Part shown: positions 17,911 through 25,504 of the stretch, piece by piece
How positions within the stretch are numbered: position 1 is the stretch's first letter
Layout: each line of letters starts with the position of its first letter
Origin: Bin80 sp965215475
GTDB taxonomy: Bacteria > Bacteroidota > Rhodothermia > Rhodothermales > Bin80
Length of the DNA stretch: 64,000 nucleotides
NCBI GenBank assembly: GCA_965215475.1
Contig: OZ244061.1
Location: 1,612,001-1,676,000 of the forward strand
Direction of reading: 5' to 3'
The notes under the pieces: model-generated
What the model saw: only the letters and a program-made list of their open reading frames with translations
Databases searched by the model: none
What the model was told of the DNA's origin: nothing
Made by a program: the position numbers and the translations under genes

Positions 17911-18912
17911 ATGAACAAACGTTCAAACAATGCACCCGGAAAGAATAACCGCGAAGGAATCACCTTGGCAGAGTTATTCAGAATGTTTCCTGACAATGAC
18001 ACCGCTGAAAAGTGGTTAGAGCAAAAGCGCTGGGGAAGCGAAGGACCTGTTTGCCCTCGCTGCAAGTGCCGAGACAGGGTTACGGAAGCCAAGAATAGAA
18101 AACCCATGCCCTACTGGTGTGGAATTTGCAGGGAGCGGTTTAGCGTCAAAACTCTGACAGTCATGCAGTCCAGTAAGATTTCTTATCAAAACTGGGTTAT
18201 TGCAATGTATCTGTATGTATGCAACTTAAAAGGCGTATCCAGCATGAAATTGCATAGGGATCTTGGTATTACGCAGAAAAGTGCTTGGTTCTTGGCTCAT
18301 AGATTACGGGAAGCCATGATCTCCGTGAATGTACAGTTTGAAGGACCCGTTGAAGTAGACGAAACAGGCATAGGTGGGAAACGCAAGAACATGAGTAATC
18401 AGAAATGCAAAGAGTTAAAGGATACTGGCCGTGGAATGACAGGTAAATCGGTTGTAGTAGGGATGAAAGATCGTAAGACCAATAAAGTTAGAGCAACGGT
18501 TGTTCAGGATACGAAGGCTGAAACGTTGCAAACATTTGTTGAAGAATCTACCAGTGAAGATGCACAGGTATACACAGATGATAGCCGTTCATACATTGGC
18601 ATGGATCGGCGCCATGAAGCTGTCAATCACTCTATTCAAGAGTATGTACGAGGGTTAGCTCACACCAACGGTATAGAAAGTTTCTGGAGTATGATCAAGC
18701 GTGCTCATAAAGGCACCTATCATAAATTCAGTAAGAAACATCTAAACCGATATGTACTTGAATTTGCAGGACGCCATAATATCCGTGAATTGGACACCAT
18801 TGACCAGATGGTTAGCATGGTTATGGATATGGTTGGCAATAGAATTCGGTATGTTGATCTGATCGCAGATAATGGCTTGGATTCTGGCTCACGAGCTACG
18901 GCTAAATCCTAA
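17911..18912 (+). CDS. IS1595-family transposase
   Basis: 333 residues. An N-terminal zinc-ribbon is visible as CPRC (48-51) and CGIC (70-73). The DDE-type catalytic domain (ISXO2-like) follows: VEVDETGIGGKRK (first D at 150), VYTDDSRSY (second acid near 223) and HTNGIESFWSMIKRAHKGTY (third acidic residue near 256). No frameshift or stop interrupts it. It starts 51 bp inside the left inverted repeat. It should act on the perfect terminal repeats of its own element and is presumably responsible for mobilising the methyltransferase gene downstream. Confidence 0.95.
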   Translation: MNKRSNNAPGKNNREGITLAELFRMFPDNDTAEKWLEQKRWGSEGPVCPRCKCRDRVTEAKNRKPMPYWCGICRERFSVKTLTVMQSSKISYQNWVIAMYLYVCNLKGVSSMKLHRDLGITQKSAWFLAHRLREAMISVNVQFEGPVEVDETGIGGKRKNMSNQKCKELKDTGRGMTGKSVVVGMKDRKTNKVRATVVQDTKAETLQTFVEESTSEDAQVYTDDSRSYIGMDRRHEAVNHSIQEYVRGLAHTNGIESFWSMIKRAHKGTYHKFSKKHLNRYVLEFAGRHNIRELDTIDQMVSMVMDMVGNRIRYVDLIADNGLDSGSRATAKS

Positions 18913-18990
18913 GTATTCCACAAGTTATTTACACTTTTATTCAAGTTTATGTTATATTTGCATCAATAACAAACAAATCATTGCAAATTG

Positions 18991-20385
18991 ATGCAAACCA
19001 ACGCCCTGTACTACGGGGATTGCTTGGACTGGATGCAAAAGTGGGACGATCAGTCCATAGATCTAATCTATTTGGATCCTCCGTTCAATTCAAAGGCAAA
19101 CTATAACCAGTTGTATCATACGGAAGGAGGAGGAGATGCTCAATTCCGTGCCTTTAATGACACTTGGTTTTGGGATCATGCAGCTGAGGAAAGATTGCAG
19201 ATGTACTTGAATGCTACGGCGTTAAGTGCACATGATGCCATTAAGGGATTGAATATAATTCTTGGTCAAAGTGGAATGCTGTCCTATTTAACATACATGG
19301 CTGAGAGGCTTGAGCACTGTTGGAGATTACTCAAAGATACGGGTAGTATTTATCTTCATTGTGATCCTACTGCAAGTCATTATCTTAAAATACTTATGGA
19401 TAATATATGTACGGGGGGGGGGGCGTTTCGTAATGAAATTATATGGTGTTACAAATCAGGTGGGGCAAGTCCAAAACGCCGTTTTTCCAAAAAGCATGAT
19501 ATTATTTTGTGTTACGGTAAATTAGATAAGAAAACATTGTTTAATCCACAATTTGAGAAATCGTATAATCGCGATTTTAAACCATATAAATTCAAGGGAG
19601 TCAAGGAGTATTGTGATGATGTGGGGTGGTATACATTGGTTGGAATGAAAGATTACTGGTTAATTGATATGGTAGGAAGAACAAGTAAGGAACGACTTGG
19701 TTATCCGACTCAGAAGCCTGAGGCATTGTTAAATCGCATCATCATGGCATCCAGTAATGAAGGAGATATAGTGCTTGATCCGTTTTGTGGATGCGGAACA
19801 ACTGTTGCGGTCGCCGAAAAGCTAAATCGTCAATTTATTGGTATTGACATATCTTCTTTTGCAATAGATTTGGTGCGAGATAAGAGACTGAAGAACAAGG
19901 ATGTTGATGTTGAGGGAATACCTTCGGATATGGAGTCTGCTGAAAAATTAGCAGGTGATAATCCTTTCAATTTTGAATCTTGGGCTGTAACTCGGCTGCC
20001 TGGATTTGTGCCGAATGCTAAACAAATTGGTGACGGAGGTATTGATGGTCGAGCAACGCTTACGAATAAGCCTGATAATTGGGACACAAAATTAGCACTT
20101 GCTCAAGTTAAAAGTGGAGGATTCCAATTAGGACAGCTTCGTGAATTTCTTCATGTAATCGACAGTAACAATGCTGCGATGGGTTGCTATGTCACACTTC
20201 ATCCAGTAAATACAACTGGTACAAGAAAAGAGATTGCCAATGCGTCAACCGTTCATGTGGATAATTATGACTTTCCAAGAATGCAAATGTGGTCAATTGA
20301 GGATTATTTCAATCAACGCCCTCCCCGTTTGCCCATGATGAATGATCCATATACTGGCAAGTCTATGATTCCTCAACTATTTTAA
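18991..20385 (+). CDS. Site-specific DNA methyltransferase fused to an Mrr-like nuclease domain
   Basis: 464 residues from the ATG at 18991 (a TTG one codon earlier is less likely). Residues 1-300 are a beta-class amino-methyltransferase: catalytic DPPF (about 30) precedes the AdoMet-binding VLDPFCGCGTT (about 262), implying N6-adenine or N4-cytosine modification. Residues 325-465 resemble a restriction endonuclease-like fold: FESWAVTRLPGF, GDGGIDGRA and LALAQVKSGG, with D-GGID and QxK in the spacing of Mrr-type active sites. A run of 11 Gs (19413-19423) lies inside the methylase domain; the frame is open at this length. Inferred role: single-chain restriction-modification or protective methylase carried by the transposon. 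Recognition site unknown. Confidence 0.88.
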   Translation: MQTNALYYGDCLDWMQKWDDQSIDLIYLDPPFNSKANYNQLYHTEGGGDAQFRAFNDTWFWDHAAEERLQMYLNATALSAHDAIKGLNIILGQSGMLSYLTYMAERLEHCWRLLKDTGSIYLHCDPTASHYLKILMDNICTGGGAFRNEIIWCYKSGGASPKRRFSKKHDIILCYGKLDKKTLFNPQFEKSYNRDFKPYKFKGVKEYCDDVGWYTLVGMKDYWLIDMVGRTSKERLGYPTQKPEALLNRIIMASSNEGDIVLDPFCGCGTTVAVAEKLNRQFIGIDISSFAIDLVRDKRLKNKDVDVEGIPSDMESAEKLAGDNPFNFESWAVTRLPGFVPNAKQIGDGGIDGRATLTNKPDNWDTKLALAQVKSGGFQLGQLREFLHVIDSNNAAMGCYVTLHPVNTTGTRKEIANASTVHVDNYDFPRMQMWSIEDYFNQRPPRLPMMNDPYTGKSMIPQLF

Positions 20386-20386
20386 G

Positions 20387-20524
20387 ATGCCAAAGCCTAA
20401 ACCCCAAAAACCTCATGCTCCGAAGCTGGATCGTAAGACCATTGAGGCAAAAGCCGACATACTGGCAAAGACGCTGTTTGATATGCCTCCCCAGCCCCGT
20501 CAGTCAAAAAAGAAACAGAGTTAA
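20387..20524 (+). CDS. Small basic protein, 45 aa, downstream of methyltransferase
   Basis: ATG follows the methyltransferase stop after a single base, so translation is probably coupled. The product is short, lysine- and proline-rich at both ends (MPKPKPQKPHAPKLD..., ...RQSKKKQS) with a helical middle (RKTIEAKADILAKTLFDMP). It lies fully inside the transposon, ending 19 bp before the right inverted repeat. I do not recognise a family. A DNA-binding or nuclease-modulating accessory role is a guess from position and charge only. Confidence 0.55.
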   Translation: MPKPKPQKPHAPKLDRKTIEAKADILAKTLFDMPPQPRQSKKKQS

Positions 20525-20566
20525 ATTCTTGAAAAATAATTCTGCGTAATTACGTATATAATTCCC

Positions 20567-20993
20567 TAATTCATCACTCATGCGAGACCATTCGCGCAAC
20601 TGAACGACTTCGGTCTCCACAGGCTTCAAGTTTCGAAGACAATCGGGATCGGTCCGAACCGCATCCCGGCCGTCATCTTTGGCACCCGCGGGCGAAAACC
20701 GATCCCGAAAGCGATCCAGTTGTTTGGGATGGATGGCAAATACTTGGAATCCTCGATCCATGAGAGCATCCACAATCGGACCGTGAGGGACCTCAATGGC
20801 AGGCGGCAATGCGATCGGCATCCCCGCCTGCGCACTCCAAGATCCAGTCCAGCAGTTGATGGAGCCCCTCTCCCGAGTGGGGAAATGATTTCTCTCCAAG
20901 CTTGGTGCCCTCGGAGTCCAAGACGCACGCTTGGTGAAAACGAGAGCCCCAGTCAATGCCACAAAACAAAAGCGGTAACAAATGAGTTGACAT
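20567..20993 (-). pseudogene. IS110-family transposase, N-terminal part
   Basis: Starts with LPLLFCGIDWGSRFHQACVLD (the first catalytic aspartate of the RuvC-like DEDD domain), continues with IEVPHGPIVDALMDRGFQVFAIHPKQLDRFRDRFSPAGAKDDGRDA and LRTDPDCLRNLKP-type sequence, and runs up to SRMSDEL at the IS1595 right end. There is a frameshift near 20800 and a short in-frame loss after DDGRDA. Together with 17008-17837 this was one IS110 recombinase gene on the minus strand; it was probably already decaying or decayed after the insertion. Confidence 0.85.
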
Positions 20994-21100
20994 GGTTGTA
21001 TCTTTACTTTAAAGGTGAAAACATTGCGGGTCACTGGGATGGTTCGTCGGTCCCTGTATCGGTGTTCATGACACAAACTCTCTACTGGGCGTGCATCACA

Positions 21101-21175
21101 GGACTCCCCAGGGCACTACTCCCCCCCAGGCGTTCGAGACGCAGGGGGCGGTTGGTCACTCCTGGGGAGTTGATC
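21101..21175. other. Structured inverted-repeat region upstream of the IS110 gene
   Basis: Nested inverted repeats: an outer ACTCCCCAGG (about 21103-21112) pairs with CCTGGGGAGT (about 21151-21160), and an inner C-rich/G-rich pair (CCCCCCAGGCGTT and GACGCAGGGGGCGG). It lies 110-180 bp upstream of the IS110 start. In the IS110 group the non-coding end upstream of the recombinase encodes a guide (bridge) RNA; this hairpin may be what is left of one. Exact pairing and ends are estimated by eye. Confidence 0.35.
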
Positions 21176-21548
21176 CGCGGTGATCAAATGCAAATCACAA
21201 GTACGAAATGCTCTTGTGATCCTGAAAATCTTCCGTGCCCTGGTCGGGAATTCTTTGCTCTTTTCATCACCCTTGAAACGGAAAGCACTTGACTGATCGT
21301 CGTTCGCTTCAAAGATCACGTTAAAAACAAAACACTTCCGATTTTTATCCAAAATCGTTCACGTTCTTATCACGCCAGCACATACTTTATTTGCATCCCT
21401 TATAATATACAGGGGGTGCATCAAATCTGGATAATTTTTTGGCCTGTATTTTGAGGTAGTCATGGTTATCGTCAGGTCCATAAATTTTTTTGCTAAAAAG
21501 GCATCAGGATTTGTTTAATTCTAAGATAATCACTATATTTGTAGGATC

Positions 21549-21749
21549 ATGATCAACGCGGATAGTACGCCTGTTTTTGACGAGTCATTGCGGCTCATTT
21601 TGGTCGATGTTCTAGGGGAGGAGAATGCTCGGCGCGTGCTGGAACTAGTGTATGAATTAGGGGAAGGGGGCAAGGAGTCGGTGATGCTTGCAAAACCTAT
21701 GATAATGGCACCTGCGAAGCAAAAAACTGCTCTTGGCTCAGGGAGTTGA
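21549..21749 (+). CDS. Small hypothetical protein, 66 aa
   Basis: The frame starts with ATG and has a plausible helical N-terminal two-thirds (FDESLRLILVDVLGEENARRVLELVYELGEGGKESVMLAKPMI). No signal peptide or membrane helix. No family recognised. It stands alone between the IS110 remnants and the propeller gene, 140 bp upstream of the latter on the same strand. Coding is plausible but unproven. Confidence 0.4.
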   Translation: MINADSTPVFDESLRLILVDVLGEENARRVLELVYELGEGGKESVMLAKPMIMAPAKQKTALGSGS

Positions 21750-21889
21750 TCTTCGGTTGTGAAATAGACTAAACTTTTTACTCTCTATTGCTTCAAACAT
21801 CTGCTATAGTTTGAAGGCATCTTTCTGGATTGGCTCTTTTACCAAGAGGTTGGTGTGAAGCCTACTAAAACTATCTTGACTCCTTGTTA

Positions 21890-23005
21890 ATGAATCGGAA
21901 TCAATTCTTGATAGCATGTACTTTCTTTGTTATATCTGTTATATCTCTGTGTAGGGTGGTAAACGCTCAGGTGAACTCGTCTCCGTACGAGTTCACCGAG
22001 ATTTATCGGATTGGAGATGAAGCACGGGGAGATTCCATTTTATTTGTGAACCATGAGGATGCGGAGATTGCAGTGACTAGCACCAATCATTTGTTCGTTG
22101 GTGGCTATCGAGAGTCCCCTGTTATGTCCTTTTCGGGTGAGGGGCATTTTATCGGATTTTTAGGCACAAAAGGAGAAGGACCTGGAGAGTTCAAAAACAG
22201 CACCAGTGTAGTCGTTGGTCCGGGAGATTCTGTCTATGTATTTGACTCAGAATTAAGACGATTGATAGTTTTTGAACCAACTGCACTACAATATGCCTAT
22301 AGTATCAGCACACCTGCACGCCCTCAAAGTCTATTAGGTGTGACCAATAGTGGTTATATATTCAGGTTTAGACAACTATACAGCCCGGGAGGCTATGATC
22401 CTGATGAGACAAGATATTCATCTGTAAGCTTCGTGGAAAAACAGGGAATTACACAGAAAACCATCTTAGCAAAATTACCTGCTGCTCAAAGAGTCGTTCG
22501 AACATCTAGATCATCCATTACCGTGATGCCACTCCCTTTTGGCAGGAATCCATTTTTTGTTTACAAAGACGAGTTATTGTATGCAGGATGGAATGATCTG
22601 ATTGATATTTCGATTATCTCAGAAAATGGTGAGAGGATGCGGACCGTAAAGATGGCACACGAAGCAAGCCCTGTTACCCAAAGAGAGATTGATGCTGAGG
22701 TAGCGAAGTTTTCATCAAGGAATCGCAGATCAATACTCAGATCTAAATTATTGCCTGAAACTAAACCTGCGTATGACGCGCTGGTCGTTGACGATCATGG
22801 ACACATCTGGATCAGGAAATTTCCAGAAACGGATGCAGAGTACACGAAATGGTTGATCATCGACTCAGATGGTACATCACTTGGTGAAATGGAACTCCCC
22901 GCTAACTTGCTCCTGAAAACGATAAAAGCAGGCCGTGCATATGCGAGCATCTATTCTGAGGAATACGGTCCTTATATTGCCGTATATGAGATCTCCCCGT
23001 TTTGA
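21890..23005 (+). CDS. Exported 6-bladed beta-propeller protein
   Basis: 371 residues from the ATG at 21890. A signal peptide is visible (NQFLIACTFFVISVISLCRVVNAQ). The body has repeated strand patterns of an NHL/6-bladed propeller, with the blade signature FLGTKGEGPGEFKNSTSVVVGPGDSVYVFDSELRR split over two strands and a later blade YDALVVDDHGHIWIRKFP. Such proteins are abundant in Bacteroidota and Rhodothermota, often paralogous; most have no known function. The gene is intact although surrounded by decayed mobile elements. Confidence 0.8.
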   Translation: MNRNQFLIACTFFVISVISLCRVVNAQVNSSPYEFTEIYRIGDEARGDSILFVNHEDAEIAVTSTNHLFVGGYRESPVMSFSGEGHFIGFLGTKGEGPGEFKNSTSVVVGPGDSVYVFDSELRRLIVFEPTALQYAYSISTPARPQSLLGVTNSGYIFRFRQLYSPGGYDPDETRYSSVSFVEKQGITQKTILAKLPAAQRVVRTSRSSITVMPLPFGRNPFFVYKDELLYAGWNDLIDISIISENGERMRTVKMAHEASPVTQREIDAEVAKFSSRNRRSILRSKLLPETKPAYDALVVDDHGHIWIRKFPETDAEYTKWLIIDSDGTSLGEMELPANLLLKTIKAGRAYASIYSEEYGPYIAVYEISPF

Positions 23006-23252
23006 CCGGAGCAGTTCGTAAGTCACTGGATTCATGGAATCTTTACACGCGCAGTATCGGGATCCCCGCCAAAAGTAATCAATAGTGATTATCTCATCTC
23101 TTCAAGGCTACCGCAAAAATTCTGTTTTACACAAAAAAGATCCCATGCAGACGCTCTCAGAGCAATATTTCTGGTATAGTAGGACGGCCTTCAGATCAGG
23201 CTACGGGGCACTATGTATTTTTATAAAGTTACGTCATTTTATGTAGTTTGAC

Positions 23253-23444
23253 CTATGGAGAAACGATGTGGCCGCTTCGACGGTGAATCCATCTGGTATT
23301 CGCATGTTTGGCCCCAAGGGTTGAACGCATGATTTCGGATTCGTACGGAGCTACCACGATCTAAAAACGCGAGTTCACCGGCACAATGCCGACGATCGCA
23401 AGACCTACTCGTGGATTCTCCTACCGTGCCCCATCGCTTCTCCA
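23253..23444. ncRNA. Candidate guide (bridge/seek) RNA region of the IS1111-type element
   Basis: Within the non-coding end of the element, TATGGAGAAACGATGTGG (near 23253) faces its near complement CCCCATCGCTTCTCCATA (near 23427-23444), enclosing about 160 bp that has no coding frame. IS110/IS1111 elements encode a structured guide RNA in one non-coding end; in IS1111 members it lies 3' of the recombinase, as here. Whether this decayed copy still makes one is unknown, and the boundaries are estimated. Confidence 0.35.
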
Positions 23445-23482
23445 TACGTCAGGCTATCCCCATGTAGATGGATGATCAAGAT

Positions 23483-24585
23483 TCATGGAGTTTCTACGCG
23501 TAATGCTCCCCAAATTCCCAATTCCCGCGCGACCGCCGTATTGGCGACACATCGAGATTTGGTTTGACTCAGATGGCGAAACCGCTTGTATAGGCGCTGT
23601 TGTGCTTTCCAGGACATCGCAATGATCTCTGCCGAGACCGCTTGTTGTCGTTGTTGAAGCACCCGGCTGCTGCGAGGAGGGTGTGCATAGTTCCAAGCCG
23701 CCGAACCCAAGGCTTTTCGCAGATGGGTAGTTCCGGTCTTGGTGATTCCGCCCCGCTGGGTATGCGCTCCAGAGCTGTGTTCACGGGGAACCAAGCCCAA
23801 ATACGCCGTCAATTGGCGTGCATTTGCGAAACGCCTTCCAGTTCCAAAACAAACGTCAAGGCGGTTACCAAGCCAATTCCTCGAAATGCAAGGAACACCT
23901 TGACCGAGGCTTCCTACGGACTTTGCTGGATCTGTTCGGACAAATCTCCTTCTATTCGAAACCCTTCTTGCTCGAGTTGAGTGAATTGGTGCAGATACGT
24001 GTGCAACGTGTTTTGATCCACCCCCGTGATAGGCAGGGCACGAAGCCACGTATGAAATTTCTGGGTCCAACGAGTCTTGGAATACGCAAATCCACGGACC
24101 TGAAGAAAGGCTAGAATCCGCTGCTTCATCCGAGTTATGGTATCCGATAAATCTCCTCGACAACGGAGCAAGGATCGGAGTGCTTCCTGCGCTTCATCCG
24201 GAATATGAACCGGAGTCAATACCCCAGCCGCATACATCGTGGCAAGCTTTTGAACATCTCGACGATCGGTTTTGACCCGATCTCCGGAACGACGCGGAAT
24301 CGACGAAGGAGCAATCACCTCACAGGAGATCCCCTTCGCTTGCAAGGTGCGCTGCAATCGAAATCCACAAGACGACGCTTCATAACAGCAAGAAAGCTCG
24401 CCATGACGAGTCTGCACCTTCTGGAGATGTTTGATCACCTTCGGAAGATCATGAAGTAATTCTCACTCATCCAAGACCGCACCGGTCTCTGCATGATCGA
24501 TGCAAAAAGCAATCGTCTTTTTGTATACATCTATCCCAACAGAGATAGATGAGGAAGAAGTGACGGTTTTGGTGTAATTTTGCAT
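23483..24585 (-). pseudogene. IS110/IS1111-family transposase, inactivated
   Basis: Begins at an ATG (24585) with SISVGIDVYKKTIAFCIDHAETG, the N-terminal RuvC-like aspartate. An in-frame TGA lies at 24463-24465. Beyond it the same family continues: CYEASSCGFRLQRTLQAKGI, GDRVKTDRRDVQKLA. A frameshift near 23910-23930 moves to another frame with NARQLTAYLGLVPREHSSG and the C-terminal GGITKTGTTHLRKALGSAAWNYAH. All catalytic regions can be recognised but cannot be translated as one protein. Confidence 0.88.
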
Positions 24586-24710
24586 CGGACCGTTCTTGTC
24601 TGGTGAATGGATATATGAGTGCTAAAGTAGCGCAAACCAGGCAGAACCGTCCTACTATAAGATCTGGTCAATCTATGAGGTTTTGTAAGAAATTCTATTC
24701 TCAGGAGGCT

Positions 24711-24796
24711 CTTGCAAAACCCTCTTCCAATCTTTAAAGTATTCCATCAGCTACTCCCAGATCAATATTCGCCTTCCAATGAAGAGGTTTTGCAAG
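24711..24796. repeat. Inverted repeat, 16-17 bp arms
   Basis: CTTGCAAAACCCTCTTC (24711-24727) and GAAGAGGTTTTGCAAG (24781-24796) pair except for one bulged base. A further partial copy GAGGTTTTGTAAG sits at 24678-24690. No gene lies between the arms. It may be the trace of a small non-autonomous element. Confidence 0.6.
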
Positions 24797-24956
24797 AGGA
24801 TCTCAAATTACCCCAAGGGTAGGTTTCGGCCCACTCAGTGGATGGGCATGGTTCAACATCTTACATTCGCCTCAACATTCCTCAGGAGATATCCAAAAAC
24901 AACGTTCCTGTTTTGCTCTCATTGGATCCCGCAGCTCTCTCTATTTTGACGGAATA

Positions 24957-25240
24957 TTATACGATATCCGTGACTCTTAACTCCCCCTCCCTTTTGGGTT
25001 TCTGGAAGGTACCATTTTTCCTGCGGATCGTACTTCTATGCCCGTATAGGTTACGGTTGGATCCTCCACAATGGACCAGAATCACGAATCTTTTGGCCTT
25101 GGGATAGAGAGGCCGACCTTCCAGTGTAATATACAACCCAAAGGCAAACGCAGGGGTGTCACTGGCGTCTTCGAAAGAAACCATCCAATGAGTTCTTTTT
25201 TTTTTTTGCATCTATACTGATGATCCACGCCCCCTCGACG
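24957..25240 (-). pseudogene. ISAzo13-family transposase remnant
   Basis: On the minus strand WIISIDAKKKKELIGWF is followed, one frame over, by DASDTPAFAFGLYITLEGRPLYPKAKRFVILVHCGGSNRN. This resembles the ISAzo13 transposase segment with its DTKKKELIG and GRxxYPxAKRLLITxDxGGSN blocks. The join skips sequence and changes frame, and the C-terminal HFPPGTSKWNKIEHR-type block was not found, so this is an internal fragment. A run of 12 A (minus strand) at about 25196-25207 encodes the lysines. The assignment rests on remembered family sequence. Confidence 0.55.
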
Positions 25241-25504
25241 TAACATTGCTGTGTTAACGCTTCAATTCGCTTGAATGGTTGATCTCGTCTTAGCGGAGAA
25301 CATCGGCGGATCCTTTTCCGTTCACGTATTCCGCAGCCGAGTGTTAATCAGCAAGATTTATTCCCCCAGCACTGTGTGATAAACCAATTCCCAGCAATGG
25401 TATTGCTGGGAAACATCTTCATCCATGAGATGCCCCGACGCAATTAAGATAAGCATCCAAATCCCCGTTAGTGGGAGTTCCTGATCTTTTACTCTTTCTA
25501 TTCA
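25241..25504. promoter_or_regulatory. Upstream region of the nif3-like gene with a perfect hairpin
   Basis: No gene is seen. At 25388-25412 an 11-bp perfect stem (TTCCCAGCAAT / ATTGCTGGGAA) closes a 3-nt loop, about 90 bp before the next start codon. It is not followed by a T-tract, so it is more likely a leader structure or operator-like palindrome than a terminator. Confidence 0.4.

Larger units (their letters stand above)
17838..20566 (+). mobile_element. IS1595-family transposon with DNA methyltransferase/nuclease passenger
   Basis: 2,729 bp. The outer ends are perfect 23-bp inverted repeats (17838-17860 and 20544-20566) beginning GGGAATTATATACGTAATTA. The octamer TAATTCAT lies immediately outside both ends (17830-17837 and 20567-20574), the 8-bp duplication expected of the IS1595 family. 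Contents, all on the plus strand: transposase (17911-18912), DNA methyltransferase with nuclease-like C-terminus (18991-20385) and a 45-codon gene (20387-20524). Perfect repeats and intact genes suggest recent insertion. The target was an IS110-family transposase gene, whose frame is restored if the element and one octamer are removed. Confidence 0.95.
23175..24659 (-). mobile_element. Decayed IS1111-type (IS110 family) element
   Basis: 1,485 bp bounded by 13-bp inverted repeats TATAGTAGGACGG (23175-23187 and, complemented, 24647-24659). Short inverted repeats and a long non-coding end on the 3' side of the recombinase are features of the IS1111 subgroup. The recombinase frame (23483-24585, minus strand) is inactivated by a stop and frameshifts. 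About 300 bp between 23175 and 23482 is non-coding and contains further inverted repeats. Confidence 0.7.

Noticed and set aside
24838..25107. Plus-strand ORF of 89 codons
   Set aside because: It is the antisense of the ISAzo13-like remnant and has no family match.
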